Source: Cercophora sp. LCS_1 (taxonomy: Eukaryota; Ascomycota; Sordariomycetes; Sordariales; Lasiosphaeriaceae). Taken from it: DNA of 64,000 nucleotides. A model generated the notes under the pieces. The model had not been told where the DNA came from and made no database searches. It saw only the letters and a program-made list of their open reading frames with translations. Positions 1 to 13,699 of this stretch are shown piece after piece. The stretch covers positions 62,001 to 126,000 of the forward strand of contig JAPZLL010000031.1 in the NCBI GenBank assembly GCA_036250225.1, given 5' to 3'. A program made the translations under genes and the position numbers. Within the stretch, counting starts at the first letter, position 1. Each line of letters begins with the position of its first letter.

Positions 1-1176
1 CTCCGCTAAACACGGCATCCCGGCGCGCTATCGCTGCAGGAGGAAAGTGGATGCAGGGCGCCAGGCGTGTGAGTGGGTTGAAGGATGCCGACTTTTCGAG
101 GCGGCAAGCTCGAAAGAGACGCCGTTTGACTGTGCAAAGTAGCGGACTGTCCTGCCACAAGAGAGTTGGCGTCCTGTTTACCAAGGACCTGTCCCGCGCA
201 ACGAGATAGGGTAAACGGAATTAGAAGTTGGTTTACAGTGCCGTTTTGTTGACCCCACCGGAGCTTCATGACTGACATCATGAGTTGGTGGTCCTGGAAG
301 AGAGCTTTCGGTCCCCCACCACACAGCATGGAAGAACTTTGGAGCTTCTGGTAGGTGAGACAAAAACGGCTTATTGGCGCCACGCAGCGGGGAACCGATG
401 TGCGCAACCTCGACCACACGGACGCGCTGCAGTTGCCCAATGGCCAATAGCCAGGGTCCCGTTCAGCAGCGGATGACGCCTTTGCAACTCGGGAGATCGA
501 GCCTCATGTGCCGAGTCCTCTACCAGCCGCCAACGGATGCAAGTCATGTCGGTGACGGACAAAAGAACACGGGCGAGTACGTGCCCGGTCGTGTAAGACC
601 GGAACAATGCAATCCATGCAAGCTCTTGCAGGCGATAACGGAGGAGGGGCAGACAAATTCTGTTTGCGTGCTGGGCGGCGGGAGGAGGGAGGGGAGGCCA
701 GGCAGCTTCCCATTCACACTTTCCCAGCCATCCATCACCTTGATGGTCAATTTGGCACTGTCTGGGGAATCCCACCCTGGGGCAGGCAAAGCAGGTGCTT
801 GTTTGAAATCAATGGCGGGGCAAACGTGCGGGTCCCGCAGCTCTCAACTCACCATGGGCAAAAAGGCCGAACGCGCCAAATGGGTCCAGGACCAAATGCA
901 CGACAAACTCGGGCGGAGCGCAGTTAAAACTAGTCCGTCCCAATGCCGAGAAGTCTGCTCGGCGCCTCTATCCACTGTGGTTGTTTTGTCACTAAAGAGT
1001 TCCAAGTTGCCCTTTTCTCCTTCCCGCTCTCCTTTCTTCTGGTGACCGAGACATTAACCAGTCTTGCCTCGGGGATCGAGTGACGGCGACAGAATCCTCT
1101 GTCATTTCTCGGCACTCACCCACGCCACTCCCTTCTTCTCGCGCGCCCCGACCCAAGACGCGCCCGGACGGTCACC
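1..1176. other. Gene-free upstream region of the ABC transporter
   Basis: I see no gene here. Open frames occur on both strands but overlap one another, carry no recognisable motif and have no convincing splice structure. The part nearest the next gene (about 1000-1176) is CT-rich and has no ATG, as expected for a promoter and 5' leader. Nothing repetitive stands out. Confidence 0.6.
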
Positions 1177-4100
1177 ATGGGCTTCGCCCAGTGTCCATGG
1201 CCGATATGGGCGGTGGACGACTTTAATCGGTGTTTTCTGGACGAGTGAGTACCCAGCTGCTTCGATATTGCCGCAATTGTGATTATCACATGTCGCCTCT
1301 CAACGCTGTGATTCTAACCTGGATGTTTTCACGATAGCTACCTCAGAATCCTACTACCCCTGATTGTAGTCGCCCTCTCGCTTATCCAGCTTTCGGTCTA
1401 CAACATTCTGCGCACTGTCAAGTTAAAACGAGGGCATCGCTATCAGGAAGTTCCGACCTCATCCGCTCCGATATCGCCGCATGATCACACGGACCTCCCA
1501 CCCGATGAGCAGCCTCTCAGCGAGAGCGAGGACGACGAAGCGCTTGCGATAAACGGTGGACGTCTTGCATTGGCCAAAACTACCACTAAGGGATCGATTG
1601 TTCAGGCCGACACCCCGCCGGGGCAGACGCTGCTGGTGGTCATTGAGGTCCTTGCCATTGCTGGCTTGGTCGTAATCAATGCGCTTGCGCTCACGCGCGA
1701 TGCCGGCAGAAGCACCCCGGCCGTTGCCAGTCTCACAGTCTGGGTCTACGTTTTGATCCTTGCGTCATTGCGTCTTTTCCTCGGGAACACACAATGGCGG
1801 GTGCCCAGGATTTGGAACCATACAGCTGCCATCTACGCTTTCCAATGGTTATTCTCGCTGGCACTCTTTCGCTCTTCTATCATCCATCCGGCTGCCGGGC
1901 TTACGCAGGCCCTCGCCTTCGTCGAATTCGCTTTGATTTCACTCCTTTTTTCGCTGGCTATTTTTACCAGGAAGGGGAATAAGACGGTCCTCCTGGAATG
2001 GGAGGATGGCATTGAACCCGGCCGGGAGCATCTGGCCTCCCTATTCTCCCACTACACCTTCGCTTGGGTTGACAGCATCGTCTGGCAGGGCTGGAAGGAG
2101 CCATTGGATATCACCAAGGTGTGGAACCTGCTTCCCAAGGACAAAGCGGCCTCCATTCTATCCGCCTATCGTCAACTCAAGAAGACGACATCCCTAGCGT
2201 TTCATCTGGTCAAATTTTTCAAGGGCATGTTAATTGCACAGGCTATTTGGGGTGCCATAGGAGGTGTCCTCACATTTGCGCCGACGCTGTTGTTGAAGGC
2301 CATCTTAGAGTACGTCGAGGACCCGGAGAGCGCGCCCATCAACGTCCTGTGGCTTTACGTCATTCTCCTCCCCGTGTCGGATATCCTCCGATCGGTAGCC
2401 GACGGTCAAGCCCTCTACATTGGACGAAAGATCTGCATCAACATCCGTGCGATTTTGGTGGGCGAGATATACGCCAAGGCTCTTCGCAGAAAGGCTTCGG
2501 CTGGCAAAGATACAGCGCTCGGTGAAAAGAAGAAGGGGTCTTCATCGGAGCAGGAGCCCAGAAAAGGGTTCTTCGCCAAGGTGAAGCGGACTTTTGGAAT
2601 CAAGGACAAGAAGAAAGATGCCAACGGTGCTACTGCCAATGGAGCCGCTGCAGCGTCAACAGATGAGGACAAGGCGGCTGACACAGATGAGCAAGCCAAC
2701 TTGGGTACCATCATCAACCTGATGTCCGTCGACAGCTTCAAGGTGTCCGAGGTCACTTCCTATCTGCACTATCTCATCGCCGCAGCACCGACTCAGCTGG
2801 TTGTCTCCATTCTCCTGCTCTATCAGGTGATGGGCTTCAGCGCCATCCCCGGGTTCGTTGTAATGACTTTCCTGCTGCCCATCAATATCATGTTTGCAAG
2901 GGGCTTCAATTCGACGCAGAAGAAGATTATGTCAGCTACGGACAAGCGTATTCACACGACGAACGAGATCCTTCAGAATATTCGCATCATCAAGTACTTC
3001 GCCTGGGAACATCGCTTCGCCAAGATTGTCGATGAGAAGAGACGGGCCGAGCTCAAGGCTCTACGCAACAGATACATGCTCTGGGCTCTCGCTGTCGGCG
3101 TCTGGAATACAGTACCTCTTATCATCACCTTTTTCTCATTTCTTTCCTACACCGTCATTGAAGGCAAGCCGCTATACCCTTCAGTTGCTTTCACCGCCAT
3201 CTCGCTCTTTATGCTTCTCCGATACCCCTTGGACCAGCTGGGTGACATGATTGCCCACGTCCAAGAATCAAAGGTTTCGATCGACCGTATCGAGGAGTTC
3301 TTATCTGAGGAAGAGACAGAAAAATTTGAGCAGCTTGGGCAAGACAACGTCGACGAGAATGGCGAGAAGGTCATTGGCTTCCGAGATGCCACCTTCATTT
3401 GGGGAAGCAAGAATGCTGTCGCGGAAGATGGATCGATGGCGTTCCGTCTCCTGGACCTCGACATCGACTTCAAGATTGGCAAGCTAAACGTTATCACGGG
3501 CCCGACGGGCTCTGGAAAGACGTCGATGCTCATGGCTCTGCTTGGCGAGATGACGATCATGAAGGGACGTGTATTTCTCCCAGGAGGACGCAGCCGTGAA
3601 GACGTGCGACCGGATCCCGAGACTGGGCTTGCTGAGACATGCGCTTATGTCGCTCAGCAAGCTTGGCTAGTGAACGCAAGCATCAAGGACAACATCTTGT
3701 TCTCGGCGCCTTTTGATGAGCAGCGTTACAAGGATGTCATTGTCGCTTGTGCTTTGGAGCATGACCTTGAAATCCTTGACAACGGCGATGAGACCCTTGT
3801 GGGCGAGAAGGGCATCACTCTATCGGGTGGCCAGAAGCAGCGCATTTCCTTGGCCCGGGCCGTCTACTCGAACTCAAAGCACCTACTCTTCGATGACTGC
3901 CTCAGCGCCGTGGACTCGCACACTGCTCAGTGGATCTTCAACAACTGCATCATGGGCCCATTGATGACCGGCCGAACTTGCATCCTTGTTTCCCACAATA
4001 TCCCACTTTGCGTGCCGCACTCGGACTATGTTGTCAACATGATCAACGGCCGCGTCGCTGCTCAAGGATCGCCCCAAGAGCTCATTGCGTCTGGCAAGCT

Positions 4101-6399
4101 CGGCGAAGACATCATCCAAAAATCGGCACCCGGTTCTGCCCACATTTCCCGAGTCCCGTCTCGTGTCCCATCCAGCGTCGGGGAGGAGAGCGGCAACACG
4201 CTCATCAACGAGGCCGATGGTGCCTCTCAGCAAAGCAAGACGAACGCAACAAAGAAGAAGGATATCAAGAAGCAAGACGCTATGGAAGAAACCAAGGCTG
4301 TCGGGGCCGTTAAGTGGCCGGTCGTGAAGCTTTACCTGACGGCCATGGGGAGTTGGTGGTTCTGGGTGCTGGCCTCTATCATCTTTGGAGCACAGCAGTT
4401 TTCCGGTGTCGCGTCAAGTCTGTGGATCAAGGAGTGGGCCAACCAGTACATCGACGACGACGATCAAGCCGGCATCCCATTCAACATGAACTCACAAACG
4501 TATTCAGCTCAATCCCTGTCGCCAACTTACTTCGCCAACATTGCTCGGTACGGTCAAAGCAACAGCTCGACGTTCAAGGCCGAAGCTGTACCTGAGGTCG
4601 ATGTTTCCTACTATCTGACAATCTTAGCCCTCATTGGCATTTTTGGTGCAGTTACAGCTCTCGGCAGAGACCTTTGGGTCTTCTTTGGGTCCCTGACGGC
4701 CTCATGGAAACTCCACGATCGGTTAATGAAAGCGGTCACGGGTGCCAGATTCAAGTTCTTTGATGTCACCCCTCTAGGCCAGATGATGAACCGCTTCAGC
4801 AAGGACCTGGAAGGAATTGACCAAGAAGTGGCTCCGGTCGCGATCGGAGTCCTTAGTTGCGCGCTGGGCATTGTTGTCACGGTGGCGCTGATCGCCTGGG
4901 TCACGCCTGGGTTCCTCATTGCCGGTGTTTTCATCACACTGGCCTACATCTTCCTCGGAAACTTTTACCTCAGTGCCTCCCGAGATTTGAAGCGGTTGGA
5001 GTCGGTGGAGAGAAGCCCACTGTTCCAGCAATTTGGAGAGACTCTGAGCGGCGTTACGACGATTCGTGCTTACAGCGACGAGAGACGTTTTGTCCGCGAC
5101 AATCTCGCCCGGATTAACAAGCAGCTGCGGCCTTTCATCTACCTGTGGGCTGCTAACAGATGGCTCGCGTTCCGAACAGATGTTCTCGGCGATTTCGTCG
5201 CCTTCTTTGCGGGTATGTTGGTTATCCTCGGCCTTGGCAAGATTGACCCCGGCTCGGCCGGTATCTCGCTGAGCTACGCCATCGGCTTCGCCGACAACAT
5301 GCTCTGGCTTGTCCGTCTCTACGCCATGAATGAGCAGAACATGAACTCGGTAGAGCGTATCAAGGAGTATCTTGATGTCGAGCAAGAAGCGGCCGCGGTG
5401 GTGGAGAAGAATCGTCCAGCGGAGCACTGGCCCGCCAATGGTTCGGTCGAGTTCATCAACTACACAACGAGCTACCGAAAGGAGTTGGACCCGGTCCTGA
5501 GGAACCTCACGTTCAAGATTGAGGCTCAGGAGAAGGTTGGCATCGTCGGGCGAACTGGAGCTGGAAAGAGCTCTCTCGCCCTCGCGATTCTTCGCGCGCT
5601 CGAGGCTGACGATGGAAAGATTCTTATTGACGACATTGACATTGGTCTCATTGGCCTGCGCGACCTGCGTGAGGCCATCACAATCGTCCCTCAGGAGCCG
5701 ACACTCTTCATGGGCACTATTCGCTCCAATCTCGATCCCTTCAGCAACTATACAGACGACGAGATCTTTGCCGCGCTTCGCCGTGTGCAACTTATTGGCG
5801 CCGATGAGCGTATTCCCAGCGCAACAGCAAGCGCGGCGGCATCGCTCCTCCCCGAGACTCCAACAATTACACTTGTTGACAGTGACGCGGGAGAGGCGTC
5901 GCGGCCACCATCGGCGACAAACAAGAATGTCTTCCTTGACCTTTCGTCGCCAGTGACAGAATCGGGCAACAATCTCTCGCAGGGCCAGCGACAATTGCTC
6001 TGCCTCGCGAGAGCGTTGTTGAAGAATCCAAAGGTATTGGTGATGGACGAGGCCACGGCTTCGATTGACTACGCCACCGATACCGCAATTCAAGAGACAA
6101 TCCGCGAACTGACAAGCACCATCATCACGATTGCGCATCGGTTGCAGACGGTGGTTGACTATGACAAGGTGCTCGTCCTGGACAAGGGATCTGTGGTCGA
6201 GTACGGGCATCCTTGGGAGTTGATCAAGAAGACGGGTGGCAGCTTCCGGTCCATGTGTGAGATAAGTGGTGACTACGAGCTACTTGCCAAGGCGGCGAAA
6301 AAGGCGTTCAAGGCGAAGCAACTGGTTGATGTTGATGTGGAGGAGGACGAGGAGACGACTGCTGGATCTACTGGGGGCGAGGCGGCTGCCAGTGAGTAA
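1177..6399 (+). CDS. ABCC/MRP-type full ABC transporter (vacuolar Ybt1/Bpt1-like)
   Basis: Exons 1177-1244 and 1338-6399 give 1709 residues. The 93-nt intron has GTGAGT, a CTAAC branch at 1314-1318 and ends in TAG. The ATG at 1177 sits in a good context (CACCATGG), and splicing joins the frames exactly, adding a membrane segment (TMD0) at the N-terminus. The order is TMD0, TMD1, NBD1, TMD2, NBD2. NBD1 has Walker A GPTGSGKT near residue 744, signature LSGGQ and a Walker B ending DD. NBD2 has GRTGAGKS near 1427, signature LSQGQ and Walker B MDEATASID. Loss of the catalytic Glu in NBD1 but not NBD2 is the known asymmetry of ABCC proteins. An acidic/lysine-rich insert (about 410-475) lies within TMD1. 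By family it should export glutathione or other organic-anion conjugates, probably into the vacuole; substrate and location are inferred. Confidence 0.9.
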
Positions 6400-6786
6400 G
6401 CAGTCAGGACGAGTGACAAAAACGGGGTTTCATTTTTGTGCACATATACATCATTCACTAGGGTTCGAGGTGGTAGTTCGGCGTTGGTTAGGGTTGGGGA
6501 TTAGTGGGAAATCCCGGGGCTCTTTAGGAAGTTTCTCAAAACAAGAATATTCCTTTCGCACATCTACCTACCTTTTGATGTTGAGCGCAGCGGTGACGTT
6601 GAAAGAGCGGCAACAACCCTATCCCTCCGCTATCCTTGTCTTATCTAATCGCAATTATTGTCACACCCCGCCATCACTGTCAAGCTCCTTGACCTCCCTC
6701 ACTCAACCCTCCCTCAAAGCACTGAAATCTCTGTTCAGCACGTTTCCCTCATTCTATAAAACCAACGTGTGCACATACATGTCAAA
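6400..6786. other. Intergenic: ABC transporter 3' end and irc6 promoter
   Basis: A 387-nt gap between two genes on the same strand. The last 120 nt are rich in C and T, like other fungal leaders in this window. No separate feature is visible. Confidence 0.5.
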
Positions 6787-7778
6787 ATGGAGATACAAAA
6801 CCCCCGTCGTATCCTCGCAGTTTCACTCGCAGACTCAACAGACCATCTAAGCCGCGTCATCAAAGGTTCGTTTTTACCACACCCCTCATTTTCCCCAACG
6901 TACGGTTCATTTCACACCATGAATTGTCAAAACTAAAATTTATACATGTAGACTTAACTGGCACCCACCCCCAACCCTCACCATCAGGCGACACCCCCAG
7001 CCTAGCAGGGACCACGCACATCCTCCCCCTCACAACAACGTATTACAAAGCCGATGTGCCCATCTGGCTTGATCTCGTTGCGTCACCTTCCGAATGGGCG
7101 GCTTCGTTCCTTTCCGACGAGGCAAAGGAGGTGTTGCAGGTTCTTGGCGGGGTGGTTGTCGTTTTTGGGCTCGATGGAAAGTCTGAAGCAAAAGAACTCG
7201 TGGCGCAGGTTGGACGGGTTGTAAGGGAGGGATTGGGCGGGTGGGAGTGGGATGGCGTGTTGCTTGCTTTGGGCGTGGGCGAGGTGGAAGCTGGGGATGA
7301 TGAGGTGGTTGATGAGTGGGAGGACGTTTGTACGGAGTGGGGGCTTGAGTTTGTGCACGTTGGGAGGGATGACGGGAAGGATGGAGGGAGGAATGAGTTT
7401 GGGGAGAGGATGGGGGTTGAGAGGGCGAGGGAGGCGTTGATGGCTAATGACTGGAGTGGTGGTGGCATGGCCGATGGGGAGGATGAGTTTGGGGGGTTTG
7501 CGGAGGGTGATGATGCTGAGGGGATGGATTTTGGGTTCGATAAGGAGGATTTTGTTGGATTGAAAAAGGCGATATGGAATGCGGCTGGTGGTGAGGATGG
7601 GATGGACGTTGATGGGGAGGGGTCCAAGGAGGAAGAGCTGGGGGAGGAGGATGTGCAGAAGATGGAGAGGATGATGCTCAAGTTGCAGGCGGTGAGGGAT
7701 CGGAGCGCCGGGTTGCCTGAGGAGCAGAGGAAGAGGTTAGCGCAGCAGGCTGTCGATGAGGTCATGAAGGAGTTTTGA
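6787..7778 (+). CDS. IRC6: Irc6 / alpha-gamma-adaptin-binding p34 family protein
   Basis: Exons 6787-6865 and 6952-7778 encode 301 residues. The first exon supplies the N-terminal strand and P-loop-like stretch (starting MEIQNPRRILAVSL), and splicing restores the join VIK-DLTG. The 86-nt intron starts GTTCGT and ends GTAG. The body has a small-GTPase-like fold without a classical nucleotide-binding motif (WLDLVASPSEWAASF, then a beta strand VVVVFGLDG), a long acidic Gly/Asp/Glu-rich linker (about residues 165-245) and a C-terminal helix with a conserved-looking end (QRKRLAQQAVDEVMKEF). Family knowledge: yeast Irc6 and mammalian p34 bind the clathrin adaptor AP-1 and act in vesicle traffic. 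The name comes from overall pattern, so the exact orthology is probable rather than certain. Confidence 0.8.
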
Positions 7779-10700
7779 GACTCTATTTGCGGTTACGGCC
7801 TCGCGTGTATTGAGCTAGACATCAATATGGTTTGCTCGCTCGATAGCTGCCATCACGCCATTTCATCATCCGAGATCTGGCAGATAGATGGTTGAGACAC
7901 GTCACAAATCGATGAAGCACATTACTCCTCAGTTGGGTTACAAGGCTGGGACAACGCAGCATTGGGGTCCCGGTCTGTCGTTCAGACCGGGAAGTCGGCA
8001 TGTATGTGTGCTGCGTGGTGCGGGACACTAAGTGCCGACTGTGCCTGACACCATGTGCGACGCATGCCGGAGGTGAATTCAACCAAGATGAGATTTCCAT
8101 TTACGACAGCCGCCCCATCAGCAAGGGGTGGTATTCTGCATCTTGTCAGAATATACAGCGTATCATCCGAGAGACAAAGAGACGGGCGGCATGTCATCTC
8201 GCACTGTCACGGTCCAAGGCTCGGGCCATGGTCGATATCGGCGTGAAGGTATCGCGGCGTGCCCTATACAAGCGCCACATCTCGCCTGCGCTTGCAAAAC
8301 TTTTACCGGGTTCCAAGGACAACCAAGTTTGGTTCAAGGTCCTCATAGTCCTTCCTTCTCAGCCACGCATTGATTAGATGGCTGCATTTGGTATGTTCTT
8401 CGCCACGCAAACACCATCAAATCTGGCGACCCAAGAACACAGACATCGTGGAATGGAATCTCGCACCATCCTTGGCGTCGTTCCCTTGGTGTTTGGGTAC
8501 CAACAACAAAAAAGGCGCTGACGTGAAGGAAAAGAGAGAGTTCACAGGCCAAGGCACGACAAGGGGATTGAAAGGGGCCGAGGTCGTTTGCTCTCATGCA
8601 GCCCCGACTTCTGGCTGTATTGCGTGCGGTCGATCCGTGATGCTGGGCCCGGGGTTTGCTGCCAAAAATACCCTCACGACGTTTCGGAATGATAAACGGT
8701 ACGGGGAAGCCAATAGGTTGCCGCGTGCCAAATTGTTTTGTCTTTCTCGAAGCTTTCTAGCGGTCACAGACAGAAAAGGGGGCACGGCGAATACCCCATG
8801 GAGAAGATCGCTTCGAGTCTCCAGTCGAGCCGGCAGCAGATGCCCAGCGGGTGTTGTGAGGTGGGTAGGCTAACGATCGGCCGATCAGCCGTTTTTGGGT
8901 GTTGTCGACATCAGACGAAACGATGCCCAAGGAATCTGCCGTGATAGCCTGGTTTTTGATCGCCCGTGACAGCGATCAGTGTCGCAGCTTGATGGGGCTG
9001 CAAAGAGGAGAGAGCTGTGTTTGACCAGGGACATGTAAACAACGCTGGAGACGAGTTAAAGCAGCGCGGAGACTGTGCAGCTGGCATGAGGGGCGCGGCT
9101 TGTAACGAAATAACGTGCAAACAAGAGGGAACTGAAGTGTATACACACGCTGGCGGCATGAATATCGCCAAGTCGGGCTCAAGGCCGTGCGCTGTGCGAG
9201 AGCCGCCACATGTTCATCTCAAAGGCATACAAGTGTGTATGCAGTGGAATCGGTTGCACCGGGGCATGAAGTCTACTGTGGCTTTGCACCTTCGCCGGCT
9301 TAACCTCAGATCTGGGGTTGTGTGTGCTTGCCCCGGCAGCATTATGGCGGTCTTGCTATTGCTCCAGGGTCCAAGGGTAGCATGAGAACGCCAAAATGGC
9401 CTGTTTCAGACTCTAGCTCAGCCTTCCTGGAGGTTTGACTGCCTGGACCAAGCCTGTTGCGTTGCAATCGAAACCTTCCAGAAGCGCTTGACCAAGTCTT
9501 GTTTGGCGTCGGAAGGGTGGGGGCAGGATAGAGACTTGGACAAGCCTTGCTGAACATATCAACAACTCAACGAGTCTGCGAGATGGCTTGTTCCGAGCTA
9601 ATACGCGCCGTCATGCAAGGAACCATTGTTCGCGAAGACCCATCGGGGAGCAGTACCCAAACCACGGCCTTGATACGTCTGTCACTGACTCGAGCGTGTC
9701 TCACGGGATGCGAGTGAACGACACCGACTCTGAGCTGAGGACGATGGGCGTCAAATCTCCGGGCCATTCACTGCCCGTGGGCGGCCAGATCTTCGCAGAA
9801 ACATCACAAACCTCAGCTATCAAGGTTGGCCAGGGTTGGGAGGAGAGACTTTCCGATTCCGTCGCATCTCGCCTATCGCGGCAGATGGGTGCCAATGGTG
9901 TTTCTGGCTCGGGCCACGCCGGGATGCCAGGGAAGCCTGTGATCGGTCAGATGGGTGTTATATGCACACCATCTTCGACGACGCCCGCTTTCTTGGAAGC
10001 TTCTTCTGGCAATTCTCCCGCGGGCTGGGTATTCAGCAGGCCCAATCAACGGCTTCAGGAACTATCAACTCGGGCTGTTGGTTTGAACGTGCTCCCAAGG
10101 CTGAGGGCAGCAAGACATGGGCGCCACAAGACACCCCGTCCCGCGAGCTTTCGGCAGTCAATTGGCTGTCTTGGTGTCGACGTGTGGCGCTCCCGCAGTG
10201 TCGTCAACAGCCAATCCGCTGTCAAAGACTAGGGGGCTTGACCTCATCGTCCTAACCACATGGCTTTCGCGGGGCTTGATTTGCCTTTTCTCTCAACCAC
10301 ATGCCCAACGGCAACAAGCAGTTGGCGAATTGTTCCCGTCCCTTCTCTGGCCTCTGGTTTTGTGCCAATTGGGCTGACGTGGGGACGCATGAACGGCACG
10401 CTTTTTTCGGCCAATCGTCCGAGGTGTGGCTCCGTGCGATCCAGCGCATGAACAATCAGGGCAGCTCACGCGTCGGGCGCTCCCCACACGCGTCTTGTCG
10501 TGTTGAAACCAGGACAGACACAACAGAAATTCCACCACACCCAGCAATGTCGCGAGTCAACCACGGGCTTCTCAGTGTTTCAATTCCATGGCATTGTCCT
10601 CGGAGTGGGCCATCGGCCCGTTGGCGATACCTGGCTTCGTCTGGTTGAGTAACGAAGGACGCTGATGACTGGTGAAACGACTCTCGCAGAGAAACCCCCA

Positions 10701-13696
10701 TTGTCACCTCGACGGCTTGACTCCCGCCGAATGACGACGGGTGTGTGGGAGGACAAGGCCCGTGGAGAGAGAGTGCTGGCGGATCGTCAGGAATTCTGCC
10801 GATGGCGCGTGCGTGGGCGTTGCATCGGATCAGGCCCACCCCAAGCCAGAAAAGATCAGACGGGCAGGAAAAGAAAAAGCATCAACCTGGTGCGCCGCGA
10901 TCGCCTACTAGTCCTATTTCGGGCAGCCTGTGCAACCTGGGCCAATTGCACGCTTCCAGGTGACCGGCGTTCCTGGTGTGGTCCCGCAAGGATCCCTGCA
11001 GCGGCCCCTGGCCGCCTCCAGCAATCAGGGGTAAAGTGGGGACGGCGCTCGAGGGTGGTGTGCCTCTCAGGGGCACAATCGGAATCGGGCCACAGTGCGC
11101 AAAAGACCTGCGGCTCCATCGCTCCGCTCTCAAAGACGGTTCCAACAACCAGACCTCATCGGAAACCGTGACAGAGAGAGAGAGAGAATCCGCATGCCCT
11201 CGATTGGTTGCGGATCCCGTAAGCCCAAGCCGTTTACACTGTCAGAGTGCGCATCTGCCGTGGATGCCAACTGAGAGCATCGAGGGAACGTTGTTTGCGC
11301 CCGGCCACCAGCATGAACCGCGGCCGTCCGCCTGCTTGTGGCCCAGCGGCTGGAGACTCGCCGGGTCGGGGCCCAGAGGCGCGCGCAAACGGTTTCCTCG
11401 TTGTTTGGACGGCCATGGAATAGGTCCAGCCAACACCTTCCATGTAGAGGTGCTGCTATTCCCGGCGTTCTCACCAGTGTTTTGTTTCGTAACCTTCCCT
11501 CGGGCAGACGTGTAGATCCTCTCTCGCAAATCGCAGTGCGCCGACTATGAACCCTTCGCTTCCACTTGAACACGAGTGGACCGGCATGGCGGGCGATTGG
11601 GTGGCGGTGAGCCATCACGACTTGGTAATGCACTCCAAGGTGCGGTCGGTGTGCGCGGAGAGCGCCTACGAATGTGGTGCAAGATGGGCATCAAGAACTG
11701 CCAAAAGCGTCCGGTTGGGAGACTGCAGACTCGGTTCTCAACGCTCCACAAGTGCAAGGCCTCACGAATGGAGTGGCGGGACCGAGTTCTGCTTGTCCGA
11801 GGATGCTGGGCTCATGAGTTGGCCGCACAATGCGGACAAGAAGTGCTGGCTGACGCTGCAGTGGCAGCGACAACTGACGCAGGAATACGGCAGGTCGTGC
11901 AAGCTGTCGGAGCTTGCATTGCATTGGCTCGACGTTTCTGCAGGAACGAAATGTTATCGTGACACAGCTCGTGGCGATGCTGGAAGGGCGACCCCTCGCA
12001 GAATACTGTGTAGACATCGGGGATCACTCTTGTCAGACATTTGACGTACGAACCCCCACCATCACAAACCTGCGTGCGCTCTTTGTCTCACCGCTGGACG
12101 CGCAGATTTTTCAGGGATATCGTTCTTGTATTGTAGGTTGGTAGGTAAGCTGCACTTTTCAATGAGCTCTTGGCAAGTCTGACAAGTGGTAACCGAGTAT
12201 ACATTTGGGGCAGAGGGGGCCAAGAGCACTCGCACAATCACAGTTGAGTATGTAAATTGTGCTCCCATCTGAAGCGGCCAAACTTAGGTGTCAAGTTGGT
12301 GTTGTCATCTGGGTTGGCGGTGTGTGGGTTGGCATTGGCAAGCTGTTTCTCGTGGCGTGTCTGTGTGCAGATCTCCAAGAGTAAAACTGCGCCGTGGCAG
12401 TGTTGTGCCTCGGAGCGTGCGACCTGAGCCGGCTTGGCTTGGCTTCCCCCTTTCCTGTGCACAGTGCCACCCCCATTGGGTCGACGGCTTGGGTGGGGGA
12501 GTCTGAACGGCGATTGGTTCTGAATGCGCCGAGGTTGCCTCAGTGTCTGCGGTGAACACCAACTGGACTGCTCTAAATAGCGAACGGCAGCAGGAGGAAT
12601 CCAGGGCTGACTGCACGATGCAAGAAGCGTCGCTGCCGATTCAAACTGTTCATCTGCCGCGGGGATGGATCATGGGATAGAGTGAGGTGCCCACCTAGAC
12701 AACGAGCCGTATCGGGGAGTCGGTGTGGGTTGATGCGCTAGGAGTGAACCCGGGAAGGCTGAGCTTGAGCTTGATGGGGTGGCGCCCGTTGAGCGCCAGG
12801 TGGGCCTCTTTGGCGGAGAAACGACTTTGTCATAACCATGATGTGTTGTCTGGAGACCTCGACTCCAGGAACGATAACGGCCGCCTGGTGTTGTTGCTGT
12901 CCAACTGAACGCGTTAGAATCATCATCGAGAAAGTGTCGAAATACCCATGTGCTTCGAAGCGTAGTGGAATTGGGCGCAATGCCCGCTCTCAACTGCAGC
13001 ACACACACCGCCAACTTTTGGGAACGGCGACATGTGTTGGAGCCACAGCCTACGACCGGCTCTCCATTTCTTGACCCATTGGGGAAATTGGACATTGGGA
13101 GTCTGCTTGTTGGTATCCAAATGCGAAGGTTCTCGGTCTCTTTTCCTTCCATCTTCGCTGGAGACGCCAAGAGCAGTGGCCGGTAATGTTGTGCTTCCAG
13201 ATAGGCACTTGGCTTCCTGTGCTGTGTGACGGTGCCTCTCGTTCTGGATTGCCCCTTTCCCGGACTTCTGTGTTCGTCTTCGGGTTTGTTCTCGCCCAAG
13301 ACCACATGAAGCTATTCCCGTTTTGGACAACTCGTGCAGCGGCGATTGTGCGGGAAGCTGGGTTGGCGGACCCTTGCACCCAACACTTCGCACCAGACCC
13401 GAGAGGGTCTCGTCGCACGCTGTTTCAGTGTTTTGCATGATGGACTGGTGCCGTCTGGCGGGCCTCCAAAGGCCGGGCAGCCTGGTTCACGGCTTTGGAG
13501 TGAGGAGCCGAGAATGGAGTCAAGATATCCTCGCTGCCAGCACAAGTCCCATGAATCTCTTGTACACTTTCATTTTCGTATGATTGTGTGGGTTTGCTTT
13601 TCGCCTCCTCCGTCGTCGCTTTCTCGGATTTTCGAAGGACATGTGCTGTGTGACTCCAGGGCCTGGTCAAAACGGCTTTTGCCCTTGCCCGTGTGC
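7779..13696. other. Long gene-free region upstream of the homeobox gene
   Basis: About 5.9 kb without a supportable gene. Open frames up to about 210 codons exist on both strands, but they overlap each other, lack known motifs and are not joined by good splice sites. Base composition is similar to the coding regions, so it does not look like an AT-rich repeat-induced-mutation block or a transposon relic. The only simple repeat noticed is a short (AG)n run at 11173-11187. A large cis-regulatory region or an unrecognised non-coding transcript are both possible. Confidence 0.45.
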
Positions 13697-13699
13697 ATG

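Noticed and set aside
374..1045. Plus-strand frame of 223 codons near the window start
   Set aside because: It overlaps several frames on the other strand, has no motif or conserved-looking pattern, and its composition matches the surrounding promoter-like sequence.
4774..6210. 478-codon frame antisense to the ABC transporter
   Set aside because: It is the complement of well-supported NBD2/TMD2 coding sequence; its Arg/Leu/Val-rich translation is the usual shadow of such a gene.
7043..7765. 240-codon Ser/Thr/Pro-rich frame antisense to irc6
   Set aside because: It mirrors the Gly/Asp/Glu-rich linker of irc6 on the opposite strand and has no domain of its own.
9588..10232. 214-codon plus-strand frame in the gene desert
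   Set aside because: No motif, overlapping frames on both strands, and no start or splice signals that stand out.
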